A DNA stretch of 64,000 nucleotides from Acetobacteraceae bacterium ESL0709 (GTDB taxonomy: Bacteria; Pseudomonadota; Alphaproteobacteria; Acetobacterales; Acetobacteraceae), in the NCBI GenBank assembly GCA_029433415.1, contig JAQTIA010000002.1, forward strand, positions 385,501 to 449,500, read 5' to 3'. Both the position numbers and the translations under genes were made by a program. Every line of letters begins with the position of its first letter. Position 1 is the first letter of the stretch. Below the pieces are notes generated by a model. That model was given only the letters and a program-made list of their open reading frames with translations, made no database searches and was not told the DNA's origin. Shown piece by piece: positions 18,155-28,699 of the stretch.

Positions 18155-19135
18155 TTATCGCTCTGGTGGTGCCATGAAGCTGGGGTCGATGGGGTGGGGA
18201 ACGTGGCGTTTTAGGATGGCGTCCACCTCCTTTTTGTCTGCTTCGGTTAGTTTCCAGTCGAATACGTCTCGTATGCCGCTGATTTGCTCAGGCTTGCGGG
18301 CTCCCCACAAGGCAATGGTCGGGCCTTGATCCAGCACCCAGCGGATGGCGAAGACCATGGGGGACTTGTTATGTTTTTCGGCCAGTTTAGAGATTTCAGC
18401 CACGGCGTCCAGATAATGGGAGAAATGCTCTGGCTGGAATTTGGGGTCGCTTGAGCGCAGGTCAGATTTGGGGAACTTTGAGTCTTTCGTCATCTTTCCA
18501 GTCAGCAACCCACGGCAGAGCGGTCCGTAAGCCAGCATCACCATTTTATGACTTTCAGCATAAGGGAGAATGTTTTGGCCAGCATCCTGCTCGAAAATAT
18601 TGTAAGGCGACTGGATGGTGGCCAGAGGTGCGACTTCGCGGAAGATTTCCATCTGTTCAGGGGAGTAATTGCTCACGCCAATGGCGCCGATCTTTCCGGC
18701 CTTATGGAGTTTTTCCAGCTCGCGGGCTGACTCGTCAATCGGCGTCTTGGGATCGGGCCAATGGATTTGTTCAATATCGATCCGCTCGACTTTCAGTCGG
18801 CGCAGAGAGTCCTCGACTTCCTTGCGGATGCGTTCCGGGCGGGAATCGCGAAAGACTTTTTCGTCTTCCCAGTTCAGTCCCAGTTTCGTGGCGATATAGG
18901 CTTTATGCGGCTTTTCGGCCAGAGCGCGTCCGACCACTTCTTCAGAGTGGCCAAAGCCGTAAACAGGCGCGGTATCAATCAGGGTTACGCCCTCGTCGAG
19001 GGCTCGGTGAATGGTGCGGACGGCGTTGTCATCATCGGGGCCGCCCCACATCCAGCCACCAATGGCCCATGTGCCAAGGGCGACACGACTGACAGGGTGT
19101 TCCAGTCCGGGGATATGGATATTGTTCTGACTCAT
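18155..19135 (-). CDS. Aldo/keto reductase
   Basis: This is an NAD(P)H-dependent carbonyl reductase of 326 residues with an (alpha/beta)8 barrel. GTWAIGGWMWGG, ALDEGVTLIDTAPVYGFGHSEEVVG (catalytic Asp and Tyr), IATKLGLNW (catalytic Lys), IDIEQIHWPDP (catalytic His) and IGVSNYSPEQM are in the expected order. The C-terminal IALWGARKPEQISG is the cofactor-binding end. It resembles the YghZ/general stress AKR group. The physiological substrate cannot be read from sequence. AGGA precedes ATG 19135. It is transcribed away from the cas operon. Confidence 0.93.
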   Translation of the reverse strand: MSQNNIHIPGLEHPVSRVALGTWAIGGWMWGGPDDDNAVRTIHRALDEGVTLIDTAPVYGFGHSEEVVGRALAEKPHKAYIATKLGLNWEDEKVFRDSRPERIRKEVEDSLRRLKVERIDIEQIHWPDPKTPIDESARELEKLHKAGKIGAIGVSNYSPEQMEIFREVAPLATIQSPYNIFEQDAGQNILPYAESHKMVMLAYGPLCRGLLTGKMTKDSKFPKSDLRSSDPKFQPEHFSHYLDAVAEISKLAEKHNKSPMVFAIRWVLDQGPTIALWGARKPEQISGIRDVFDWKLTEADKKEVDAILKRHVPHPIDPSFMAPPER

Positions 19136-19420
19136 ATGTCATTCCTTCCATAATAAAAGGCAGGGCACTGTTTTTCGGGATTAAGGGGTGTCCCTCATGC
19201 GTCCCTGCCGTAACTCCGCCCGGTAATGCGGGGGTTATGCCCGCGGGAAAGTGTGTTCCCTGAGCGGAAGAGAGTTACTGATAGCATGAAATGGTCAAAA
19301 GCGGGTTTAAAAATCATGTCGAACTTTAGAGCTAATCAAAATAGGCTGAAAATATTTAACGATTTCTTCATAGCAGGCTACCATTATAGGAAATATTAAT
19401 GGATACATACAGGATTTATT
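19136..19420 (+). other. Leader region of the cas operon
   Basis: This 285-base gap lies between divergent genes and must hold the cas3 and aldo/keto reductase promoters. It contains a GC-rich hairpin around 19220-19250 (CCCG...CGGG) and an AT-rich stretch before cas3. I see no convincing consensus -35/-10 pair and no CRISPR repeat. Confidence 0.4.
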
Positions 19421-22126
19421 ATGCTTGATCCCGAAATTGTGAAATTGGCTCAGTTTTGGGGTAAGGCACGTCCTGCTGAAGGGGGTGACGTTACCATGCA
19501 CCCTCTTATGGCGCATATGCTTGATGTTGCCGCCGTGGCGATGGAGCTTCCCCTAGGCAGGCATTGCGGGCTGGATATACGTCTGGTCGGGTTTCTGGTG
19601 GCGTTGCATGATATTGGGAAATTGTCGCCGGCTTTTCAGGGGAAAGTCAAAGAATGTTGTCCGTCTTTTTTACCAGAAAAGACGACGGTTTCGCGTAACC
19701 ATGCGTCTGTGACTTTGCAGCTTCTGATAAAATGGTTTGATAATGAGAAAAGTTTTACAGGGTCTCTGGTAAAGCCACTAATTGTAGATCATTTCGAGAA
19801 TAAAACGGAGATTCTGAATTTACTCTGTCAGATCTTGGGTGGTGTTGCTGGTCATCACGGAGTGCCGACGATAGATGAGGATGGCAGGCTTGATGACTTG
19901 ACGATTGCTTATGCTGAGAGACTGACTGTTTTATTGCTGGATATCTTCCAGCCTCCTCCTTTTACACCCGACATTCTGGAGCATCTGCGTGAGGTGGAAT
20001 GGAGGCTTGCTGCCCTCACCATTCAGGCGGACTGGGTGGGGTCCCGTCAGGAATGGTTTCCCTATGTGGTAGCGGAAATGCTGCATGATCCAAAGAAATA
20101 TTTTCAGGAAGTTTCGTGCCATCAGGCCAGAAGGGCGGTTGAAAAAGCAGGTCTTTCAACGGTTCCGGTTTCTGAATTTGACGGCATAGGGCATCTTTTC
20201 CCGGAGATTAAAATGCCTTCTCCTCTTCAGTTATTGCTGGAAACAGTGCCTTTGCCTGAAGGGCCTGTTCTGGTCGTTATTGAGGACATGACAGGCAGCG
20301 GCAAGACAGAAGCGGCTCTGACAGTGGCTCATCGTCTGATGGAAAAAATGGCCGCGACCCATGAAATGGCGGGACTGTTTGTCGGTCTCCCCACGATGGC
20401 GACCGCCAACGCTATGTATAAACGTCTTGCAAAAGCCTATCGCGGTCTTTTTTGCGAGTCTGCACGTCCTTCTTTGGCTCTGGCCCATGGGCGGGCTGAT
20501 ATGAATGGAGATTTTCGTGAGGCCATCGTAGCGGAGGATTTTCGGGATAAAGGGGATCCTGATACGGCTGAATCCTGTTGTGCGTCGTGGCTGGCTGGTG
20601 AATCACGTCGGGCGTTGATGGCGCAGGTGGGGGTGGGGACGATTGACCAGGCTCTGCTTTCTGTATTGCCGGTGCGCTATGCAACCATCAGGCAGGCGGG
20701 TCTCGCTCATAAAGTGTTGTTGATTGATGAGTGTCATGCCTTCGATTCTTATATGAATGAGGAAATCTGCGCCCTTTTGCGTTTTCATGCCGCTTTGGGA
20801 GGATCCGCCATTCTGCTTTCGGCTACACTGACAAAGGCGCTCAGGCAGAGGCTGGTTAATGCGTTCCAGTCTGGTTGTGGCGACAAGGATCAGTCATCCC
20901 TGAAGTGCGATGCTTATCCACTGGTCACCATAGCGGGGCCTTCTGGTCCTCCATTGGAGTTGCCTTGCGCCTTGCGTCCCGGTCTGGAGAGGACCATCAG
21001 AATTGTGCGCCTTGATACGCTGCGTTCTGCGGAGGAAGTTTTACTGTCAGCCTATCGAAAAGGAGCTGCCTGCTGCTGGATACGCAATATGGTTGATGAT
21101 GTCATTCAGACGGCACGTGCCCTTGGTGAGCAGGGCGAGGATGTGACCGTCTTTCATGCCCGTTTTGCCATGATTGACAGACTGGAGGTTGAGAAGAAAA
21201 TTATTGCCCGCTTCGGGAAGAAGAGCAAAGGGACGGAGCGGACTGGGCTTCTGATTGCCTCGCAGGTGATTGAGCAAAGTCTTGATCTTGATTTTGACGT
21301 GTTATGCACGGATTTGGCGCCGATGGATCTGATTTTGCAAAGGGCGGGGCGTTTGCGACGTCATCACCGTGAGAGTCGGCCTGTCGATAAGGATGAGCTT
21401 TATGTGCTTTCGCCAAAGCCCGTGCCAGAGCCGGATCCATCATGGGTAAAATCCTTTTTGCCTGGTACAGCCGCGGTTTATAGGGATCCTGCCCTCTTAT
21501 GGCGCACGGCGAGAGTGCTCTTCCGGTGTGGTGTTGTGTCATTGCCCGGGGATATGCGGAGTTTGATTGAAGAAGTTGCTGATAATACCGCTCTTGGAGC
21601 GGTGCCGCCGGCTCTGGAATATGCTGCGAATGAAAAAGAAGGAGATGACATGGCCGGTGCGCGGATGGGGCGCCAAAATACCTTGCGTTTTGATGATGGA
21701 TATAAGCCTGATGATCTTCTCTGGGGGACAGAGCAAAAAACACCGACAAGGCTGGAAACGGGGCCTTCCATCATTCTTAGACTGGCTTTTGAAAAGGACG
21801 GAATGGTCCTACCGTGGGCGGTCAGAAAAGGGAAGGCTTTCTCATCACATCAGGAAAAACATGAAGCGTGGGCTTTTTCAGAAGTTTCTGTCAGAAGGAA
21901 CCGTCTGACAGAGGTTATGGTGCCAGATCATCTGGCAGAGTCTGTCCAAAAAGCGCGTTCGGGTTGGTCACGCTGGGAGCGGGATGATGATGAGAATTAT
22001 CTTCTTCTTGTTCTGGAGCTTGATGGTGGGGCATGGCATGGTAAAGGCGTTGACGAAAATGGGCGTGACGTTTTTATGCACTATAGCGAGTATTATGGGC
22101 TGGAATTTAGAAAAGGTCGGAAATAG
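19421..22126 (+). CDS. cas3: CRISPR-associated helicase-nuclease Cas3 (type I-E)
   Basis: Cas3 is recruited by Cascade to a bound target and unwinds and degrades the displaced DNA strand. The 901-residue protein has an N-terminal HD nuclease domain (H in MHPLMAHMLD, the metal pair in ALHDIGK at about residues 62-68, further histidines in RNHASV and AGHHG). A superfamily 2 helicase follows, with DMTGSGKTEAAL at about residue 288 and LLIDECHAFD at about 433. Motif VI-like QRAGRLRRHHR and a C-terminal domain complete it. All key residues appear intact and the length is normal. It is the first gene of an eight-gene operon; cse1 starts 98 bases later. Confidence 0.97.
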   Translation: MLDPEIVKLAQFWGKARPAEGGDVTMHPLMAHMLDVAAVAMELPLGRHCGLDIRLVGFLVALHDIGKLSPAFQGKVKECCPSFLPEKTTVSRNHASVTLQLLIKWFDNEKSFTGSLVKPLIVDHFENKTEILNLLCQILGGVAGHHGVPTIDEDGRLDDLTIAYAERLTVLLLDIFQPPPFTPDILEHLREVEWRLAALTIQADWVGSRQEWFPYVVAEMLHDPKKYFQEVSCHQARRAVEKAGLSTVPVSEFDGIGHLFPEIKMPSPLQLLLETVPLPEGPVLVVIEDMTGSGKTEAALTVAHRLMEKMAATHEMAGLFVGLPTMATANAMYKRLAKAYRGLFCESARPSLALAHGRADMNGDFREAIVAEDFRDKGDPDTAESCCASWLAGESRRALMAQVGVGTIDQALLSVLPVRYATIRQAGLAHKVLLIDECHAFDSYMNEEICALLRFHAALGGSAILLSATLTKALRQRLVNAFQSGCGDKDQSSLKCDAYPLVTIAGPSGPPLELPCALRPGLERTIRIVRLDTLRSAEEVLLSAYRKGAACCWIRNMVDDVIQTARALGEQGEDVTVFHARFAMIDRLEVEKKIIARFGKKSKGTERTGLLIASQVIEQSLDLDFDVLCTDLAPMDLILQRAGRLRRHHRESRPVDKDELYVLSPKPVPEPDPSWVKSFLPGTAAVYRDPALLWRTARVLFRCGVVSLPGDMRSLIEEVADNTALGAVPPALEYAANEKEGDDMAGARMGRQNTLRFDDGYKPDDLLWGTEQKTPTRLETGPSIILRLAFEKDGMVLPWAVRKGKAFSSHQEKHEAWAFSEVSVRRNRLTEVMVPDHLAESVQKARSGWSRWERDDDENYLLLVLELDGGAWHGKGVDENGRDVFMHYSEYYGLEFRKGRK

Positions 22127-22224
22127 TTAATTTTTTACAAATATAGGAGAGAAGTCAGTGTAGAAGATAAGGGTGGTTTTTTTATTGAAACCGTGCATTA
22201 TTATGTCTGGTATTATTCAGGATT

Positions 22225-23877
22225 ATGGATGTTATGGGTAAGGACGTTTATTTCAATCTTATTCATGATAAATGGCTTCCCGTGCGTCGTCGCTCAGGCA
22301 AGAGAGAGAGGATCAGGCCGGCTCAGATTGTCGATCAGAGTGAGAGTGATCCAGTTGTCTCTTTTGAGTGGTCCCGTCCTGATTTCCAGGTTGCCTGTTA
22401 TGAATTTATGATCGGCCTGCTGGCGACAGCCTTTCCTCCTGCAACAGTGGATGAGTGGAAGAAGCTTTGGCGTACCCCCCCGACGGTAGGGAAACTGGAT
22501 GAGACTTTTTCCAGGCTGGATGAGGCTTTTTATCTCAACCGTCCTGAAAAACGTTTCTTGCAGGATTTTTCAGAGCTTGAATCGTCCATTGAGCTTGTTG
22601 AGCGTCTGCTGATTGATGCGCCGGGAGACAGTACGGTCAAGAAAAATACGGATCTTTTTATTCATAGAGGCCGGATAAGGGCTATGAGCCTGCCTGATGC
22701 TGCCATGGCGCTCTATACGCTTCAGTCATGGGCGCCTAGTGGTGGAGCGGGAAATATGACCGGGATACGCGGGGGCGGCCCCATGGTTACGCTGGTGTTG
22801 CCACGCCGACCGGATCCGCAGGATAGTGAGAAAACGCTTCCTCCAACCTTATGGGATACGCTCTGGGCCAATACACCCTGCGGTAAGGTTGTCACAGAGC
22901 AGGATATGCCGAAGGTTTTTCCCTGGATGGCGCCGACCATTATTTCCGGCAAAAAGGGGCGGAAGATTGATCCCAAAGACAAGGCCGTTGACCTGCGTCA
23001 GTGCTGGTGGGGTATGCCAAGGCGGATCAGGTTGTGTTTCGGAACGGATGAAAAAGGCGAAATTCTGGTCACAGGCTGGAAACAGCGTCCTTATGGGCCG
23101 GATTATACAGGCTGGATTGGAGAGCCGTTGGATGTAAAGAGCGGGGTTGTCGTTCACCCCTTGACGCCACGTTATCGTGCCAAGGCCACTTCTGAGTGGC
23201 TTAGCCTGCATCCGCAGCCGGGGGGCGTTCATTATAAACATTGGGCCGGGATTGTTGCAGAGGTGGAAAACCGTCTTCCGGCCAGTAATGTCGCAAACTG
23301 GCGGAATAAACGCGCTTCCTGTACGGGCCTTAATAATGAGCAGAGCAAAAATGTCCGTCTGCTTACGGCTGGATATGATATGGATAATATGAAAGTCCGC
23401 AATTTTCTGGAAAGCGAAATGCCCTTGCCGGGTGATGGCGAGCCAGAATTGCAAAGGCTGCGTGATGAGTGGGCAAGGCATGCCATTGAAGGTGCCGCCA
23501 TGGTGCAGAGTGTTCTGAAACAGGTCATTAAGAACGCTATGCCCAATAAAAGGGATGCCTCTTATGACACGACTTTCTATACAACGATTGATCAGAAATT
23601 TACTGAACGGACGGAAAATAAATTTTTTGAATTGATCTTAAAGAAGGAAGACGGTGTGATTTTGAGTAGAGAGTGGCTCAAGTCAATAAGAGGTGCGGCA
23701 CTGGATATTTTTAGTGAAATTACTTCTTTAACGTCAGGAACAAAATTGACAAAAGCGGGGAAAATCGTGGCTGCTAAAAGGCGGTTGAGAGCGGTGTTAG
23801 GTTCTGAGAATTTGGCCAAAATACTCGGTCTTCCTTTTGAGATAATCCGTGAAAGGAAGATCAAAAATGCCAGATAA
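22225..23877 (+). CDS. casA: Type I-E Cascade large subunit Cse1 (Cas8e)
   Basis: Cse1 recognises the PAM, opens the target duplex and docks Cas3. The 550-residue protein opens with FNLIHDKWLPVRRRSGKRER, the signature N-terminus, followed by VSFEWSRPDFQVACYEF and LNRPEKRFLQD. WAPSGGAGNMTGIRGGGPM at about residues 170-190 lies in the region of the DNA-contacting loop. The C-terminus is helical. ATG 22225 is used; ATG 22234 is a plausible alternative. The 3' end overlaps cse2 by 11 bases. Confidence 0.95.
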   Translation: MDVMGKDVYFNLIHDKWLPVRRRSGKRERIRPAQIVDQSESDPVVSFEWSRPDFQVACYEFMIGLLATAFPPATVDEWKKLWRTPPTVGKLDETFSRLDEAFYLNRPEKRFLQDFSELESSIELVERLLIDAPGDSTVKKNTDLFIHRGRIRAMSLPDAAMALYTLQSWAPSGGAGNMTGIRGGGPMVTLVLPRRPDPQDSEKTLPPTLWDTLWANTPCGKVVTEQDMPKVFPWMAPTIISGKKGRKIDPKDKAVDLRQCWWGMPRRIRLCFGTDEKGEILVTGWKQRPYGPDYTGWIGEPLDVKSGVVVHPLTPRYRAKATSEWLSLHPQPGGVHYKHWAGIVAEVENRLPASNVANWRNKRASCTGLNNEQSKNVRLLTAGYDMDNMKVRNFLESEMPLPGDGEPELQRLRDEWARHAIEGAAMVQSVLKQVIKNAMPNKRDASYDTTFYTTIDQKFTERTENKFFELILKKEDGVILSREWLKSIRGAALDIFSEITSLTSGTKLTKAGKIVAAKRRLRAVLGSENLAKILGLPFEIIRERKIKNAR

Positions 23878-24514
23878 GCTCAGTGATTCTGATAAGTTCT
23901 TGGCTAGATTACTTATAAAATGGTGGCAGACAGCGACTGATATCAAAGACGGTGATCGCGCTTCATTGGCACGTCTTCGGCGGTGTAGCAATATTGCGGA
24001 GGCCGTGAATGAATGTGCTTTTATCGGCCTTTTAGGTTGTTGTGGCAGGGCTAGGGAGAATGATTGGGTGAAATTGGCTCTTGTAGCGTCTGTTCTGGCA
24101 TATATCAGAGGTGATCAAGGGGAATGCAAAAGAAAAAAGGAAGAAGCTGATGAAAAAAAGTCAGATAATTCTGATGAATATCAGCCTCCGGAATCGAATG
24201 CACGTTTGATTGGTCCAGACGCTGATAGAGTGGATGCCGAGGATGCGTCGTCAGCACTTTATAAAATAGTTCGTTTTCGGCGACTGTTGTCGGTGAAAAC
24301 AGTAGAAGAGTGTCAGCGCGCCTTTCGTCGCCTCGTTATGCTTATGAAAGGTAAGAGAATTATCAATATTGAGGATTTGGTTGCATCCCTTCTTCAATGG
24401 TCTGCCGATATTGCTGGTGAAGAAATTTCCGAGAAACGTCATTTAAAGTGGGTAGAGGATTATTATTGGAATACAGCCTCTTATAAAAACTCTCAAAAGA
24501 TGGATTCTGTCTAA
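23867..24514 (+). CDS. casB: Type I-E Cascade small subunit Cse2
   Basis: Cse2 is a helical protein, normally present as a dimer, that runs along the belly of Cascade and stabilises crRNA and target DNA. The 215-residue product from ATG 23867 contains KWWQTATDIKDGDRASLARL, RRCSNIAEAVNECAF and a conserved basic segment VRFRRLLSVKTVEECQRAF. An acidic/lysine-rich stretch (KRKKEEADEKKSDNSDE) occurs near residues 88-105. The frame is open six codons upstream, but ATG 23867 overlapping the cse1 stop is typical of this operon. Confidence 0.93.
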   Translation: MPDKLSDSDKFLARLLIKWWQTATDIKDGDRASLARLRRCSNIAEAVNECAFIGLLGCCGRARENDWVKLALVASVLAYIRGDQGECKRKKEEADEKKSDNSDEYQPPESNARLIGPDADRVDAEDASSALYKIVRFRRLLSVKTVEECQRAFRRLVMLMKGKRIINIEDLVASLLQWSADIAGEEISEKRHLKWVEDYYWNTASYKNSQKMDSV

Positions 24515-24581
24515 TTTTACAGTTTCGGTCTTAATTAAATAGTTTTCCGAGTTACATCGGTCTTACATAAGGAATTTTCTC

Positions 24582-25706
24582 ATGAGTCGTTTTCTTCAGT
24601 TGCATTTTTTGACCTTTTATCCTCCTTCAAATGTCAATCGTGACGATACAGGCGCGCCAAAGACGGCGACTGTGGGAGGTGTAACGCGATTGCGGATTTC
24701 ATCACAGGCACTGAAGCGGGCCTGGCGGACATCGCCTGTTTTTACAAAAACTCTTGAAGGCCATATGGGGCAACGGACGCAGCGTCTGGCTGAGGAAATC
24801 TTCACGCATTTGCGGGGGAAGGATATCAATGAGAAGGAGGCTACGGAGATTTCTCGTGAGATCGCTAAGGCCTTCGGTAAGGTGAAAGAAGAAAAACCTC
24901 AGAAAGAGACTGCTGACGATAAAAAAGAGAAGGAAGATAAAAAGGCCAAAAAGGAAAAAGTCGTTAATACTCTTCTGACTGAACAGCTTGTCTTTATTTC
25001 TCCCGATGAATTTGCGGCAGCTTATGACATGGCGGACAAGATGGCAGCCGGTGAAAAAATTGACCCGGTAAAAGAGAAGGAGGCCGCTTTACTCTTCAAG
25101 GCTGATACAGCCGTCGATATCGGGCTTTTTGGTCGTATGCTGGCTGATACGCCGACCAGAAACCGTGAAGCCGCTGCTCAGGTTGCTCATGCGATTACAA
25201 CGCACCGCGTCACAGTCGAAGATGATTATTACACTGCTGTTGATGATCTGAAAACAGCAGCGACTGACAGTGGCGCCGGCTTTATTGGAGAAGCGGGTTT
25301 CGGCTCTGGCGTTTTTTACCTCTATCTTTGTATTAATCTGGATCTGTTTAAGAAAAACCTTGGCCCACAGGCTGATGAGACCCTTATGAACAAGGCCCTC
25401 GCGGCTCTGATTGAGGCAGCGGCAACGGTAACACCTTCAGGGAAACAGAACAGCTTTGCCGCTCATGCTCGTGCCGGGTATATTCTGGCTGAAAAAGGCG
25501 ATGAGCAACCCCGCACTTTGGCCGGGGCTTTTGCCAAGCCTGTAACAGGTGGCGATCTGATGGATGAGTCCGTCAAGGCTCTCGGAAGATTCAGGGAGGA
25601 TTTGAGCACTATTTATGGTGCGGGTTGTAGTAAAGACTTTGAAGTATCAGTCGGGTCAAAAGAGAAGAAAACCCTCAAGGATCTCATAAAATTCTGCCAG
25701 CTATAA
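24582..25706 (+). CDS. casC: Type I-E Cascade backbone subunit Cas7e
   Basis: Cas7e, in six copies, forms the crRNA-binding backbone of Cascade. The 374-residue protein starts LQLHFLTFYPPSNVNRDDTG and continues VTRLRISSQALKRAWRTSPVF, the canonical N-terminus. DIGLFGRMLADTP, TPSGKQNSFAAHA and the C-terminal region follow. An unusual Lys/Glu-rich insertion, with KEKEDKKAKKEK at its core, occupies about residues 100-128 where homologs are shorter. AGGAATTTTCTC precedes the ATG. cas5e follows 10 bases later. Confidence 0.96.
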   Translation: MSRFLQLHFLTFYPPSNVNRDDTGAPKTATVGGVTRLRISSQALKRAWRTSPVFTKTLEGHMGQRTQRLAEEIFTHLRGKDINEKEATEISREIAKAFGKVKEEKPQKETADDKKEKEDKKAKKEKVVNTLLTEQLVFISPDEFAAAYDMADKMAAGEKIDPVKEKEAALLFKADTAVDIGLFGRMLADTPTRNREAAAQVAHAITTHRVTVEDDYYTAVDDLKTAATDSGAGFIGEAGFGSGVFYLYLCINLDLFKKNLGPQADETLMNKALAALIEAAATVTPSGKQNSFAAHARAGYILAEKGDEQPRTLAGAFAKPVTGGDLMDESVKALGRFREDLSTIYGAGCSKDFEVSVGSKEKKTLKDLIKFCQL

Positions 25707-25716
25707 GGACAGCGTC

Positions 25717-26634
25717 ATGGCACGGTTTTTGACCTTTGCCCTTGTTGCGCCTATGGCGTCTTTTGGGGATATTGCCGCCGGCGGTTTTCGCGATGGAGTG
25801 TTACGTCCTGCGCGTTCGGCTCTTTTGGGATTGATTGCTGGCTGTCTTGGCCTGACGCGTGAGGAAGAGACAGAACATCGGGCATTGTCAGATCATTACG
25901 GAATCGCATTATTGTGTTATAATAATGGCGATCTCCTGATTGATTATCATACGGCGCAGATGGCGCCAGCTATGCGCAAGCGGGTATATGCCACGCGAGC
26001 AGCAGAGCTTGCAGTCGATCCGACAGAGCTTTCAACTGTATTGTCCTATCGCGACTATCGTACAGGCAGCTGGCATCTTGCGGCTTTATGGTTGCGTGAT
26101 GATAAAGGCCCATGGACCCTCGAAGAATTGCAGAACGCACTGAACCGACCCGTTTTTACGCCTTATTGGGGGCGTAAATCATGCCCATTTTCTTTGCCTT
26201 TTACGCCTGAGATTATGGAAGAGGAAACAGCAGCGCAAGCTCTTTTGGAAAGGCATGCCAGCGGGAAAGAGTCGCAACTTTTTTATGGCGCCAGATTCCG
26301 TAAGGAGGAGCAGTCTCTTAAGGACGATGCTGAGGGGGACGAGGAGAGCGCGGAAGAGAAGAAGGAGGAGAAAGCTCCCGCCGCTTATCTTTTTTTCCGT
26401 AATCGGCAGTCCGGCCAGAAAGATAATAGCGCGATGACCATCGTGATGGACGCCCGGGATGTTGAGAGGCAGGGCGGTGCTTGTGTGCTCTCGCGCCGGG
26501 AAAATCGGCGTGATCAGCCATTATCGCGGACGCGTTGGGAGTTTGGCCTGCGCGAAGAAGCTGTTTTAACAGTGCCATCCTCAAAATTATTGTCCCCAAA
26601 AGCGTCAATGTCAGAAGCGGAGGTACAGTCATGA
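25717..26634 (+). CDS. casD: Type I-E Cascade subunit Cas5e
   Basis: Cas5e caps the 5' handle of the crRNA in Cascade. The 305-residue product begins FLTFALVAPMASFGDIAAGG and has LRPARSALLGLIAGCLGL, the RAMP-type N-terminal region. It continues YRDYRTGSWHLAAL and TPYWGRKSCPFSLPF. It is longer than most Cas5e (~225-250). The excess is an acidic insertion rich in Glu, Asp and Lys at about residues 190-220 (DDAEGDEESAEEKKEE). It overlaps cas6e by ATGA at 26631-26634. Confidence 0.94.
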   Translation: MARFLTFALVAPMASFGDIAAGGFRDGVLRPARSALLGLIAGCLGLTREEETEHRALSDHYGIALLCYNNGDLLIDYHTAQMAPAMRKRVYATRAAELAVDPTELSTVLSYRDYRTGSWHLAALWLRDDKGPWTLEELQNALNRPVFTPYWGRKSCPFSLPFTPEIMEEETAAQALLERHASGKESQLFYGARFRKEEQSLKDDAEGDEESAEEKKEEKAPAAYLFFRNRQSGQKDNSAMTIVMDARDVERQGGACVLSRRENRRDQPLSRTRWEFGLREEAVLTVPSSKLLSPKASMSEAEVQS

Positions 26635-27329
26635 GTGATCTTTATCTCTCGCGTGTTTCCCTGCGCCGTGATGCGTCAACGCGGGCGTTGACCGGCATCA
26701 TTTTGAAAGGCTCGGGAGGGGAGCAATGTAATGCGTCTCATTCCTTGCTCTGGTCGTTATTTGCAGATTCTCCTGATCGTGAGCGCGATTTTCTTTGGCG
26801 GCAGATGGAGGGGGGCTCGTGCCTCATTCTTTCTGAAAGACTGCCGGAAGATCGGCATGCGCTTTTTGATGTGGAAAGCAAGGGTTTTGAACCCAATCTC
26901 CAATCGGGAGATAAATTGCAGTTTCAGCTTTGCGTAAATGCTACGGTCGCCCGGAAAAATGATGAGCAGAAAGGAAAGCGTGAAAGAGGAAAACGTCATG
27001 ATATCGTGATGGATGCCTTATATAAAATCCAGCGAGATCAACGGGCTGAGAAAAGGGTCGAGTTAACGCACAACGCGGCTTTATCATGGATGTCTGCTCA
27101 AGGAGACAAGGCAGGTTTCAGGATGACAGAGGCGTTTGATGTTAAATCCTGTGACATTCTTAAAATTCCCAGAAAACAATTTTATAAATACGCGACATTT
27201 GGCGTGATGGATGTGACAGGTGTGCTGGAAGTCACCGATCCAGAGCGTTTTCTTGGGAAAGTGAAAGAGGGTTTCGGTCGTGCCAAGGCTTTTGGCTGCG
27301 GTCTTATGCTCATCCGTCGTGCCTGTTAA
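26631..27329 (+). CDS. casE: Type I-E crRNA endonuclease Cas6e
   Basis: Cas6e cleaves the pre-crRNA at the base of each repeat hairpin and stays bound to the 3' end. The 232-residue protein starts MSDLYLSRVSLRRDASTRAL. It has CNASHSLLWSLF with the likely catalytic His at residue 37, and ends with the Gly-rich GFGRAKAFGCGLMLIRRA. A basic insertion (KGKRERGKRH) interrupts the middle. I chose ATG 26631, overlapping the cas5e stop, over an upstream in-frame ATG inside cas5e. Confidence 0.95.
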   Translation: MSDLYLSRVSLRRDASTRALTGIILKGSGGEQCNASHSLLWSLFADSPDRERDFLWRQMEGGSCLILSERLPEDRHALFDVESKGFEPNLQSGDKLQFQLCVNATVARKNDEQKGKRERGKRHDIVMDALYKIQRDQRAEKRVELTHNAALSWMSAQGDKAGFRMTEAFDVKSCDILKIPRKQFYKYATFGVMDVTGVLEVTDPERFLGKVKEGFGRAKAFGCGLMLIRRAC

Positions 27330-27332
27330 ATC

Positions 27333-28590
<1,258 letters not shown>

Positions 28591-28633
28591 AGTCAGCATT
28601 TTTGTTGGGCCTTTAGGGACTCTTTATATGCGC

Positions 28634-28652
28634 AATTGACAATCATTCTCAA
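28634..28652 (+). promoter_or_regulatory. Probable Fur box upstream of siderophore receptor
   Basis: AATTGACAATCATTCTCAA is, on the minus strand, TTGAGAATGATTGTCAATT, close to the Fur/iron-box consensus. It ends about 48 bases before the receptor ATG, suitable for iron repression of the four-gene operon. Confidence 0.65.
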
Positions 28653-28699
28653 CAAAACTATGAAGGATTTCCTAACTTTCTAAAAATGAGAACTGAAGA

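Noticed and set aside
19257-19275. GTGTGTTCCCTGAGCGG upstream of cas3, like the start of a repeat
   Set aside because: Only eight bases of the repeat's 5' end match and there is no palindrome or leader, so no CreA-like element can be supported.
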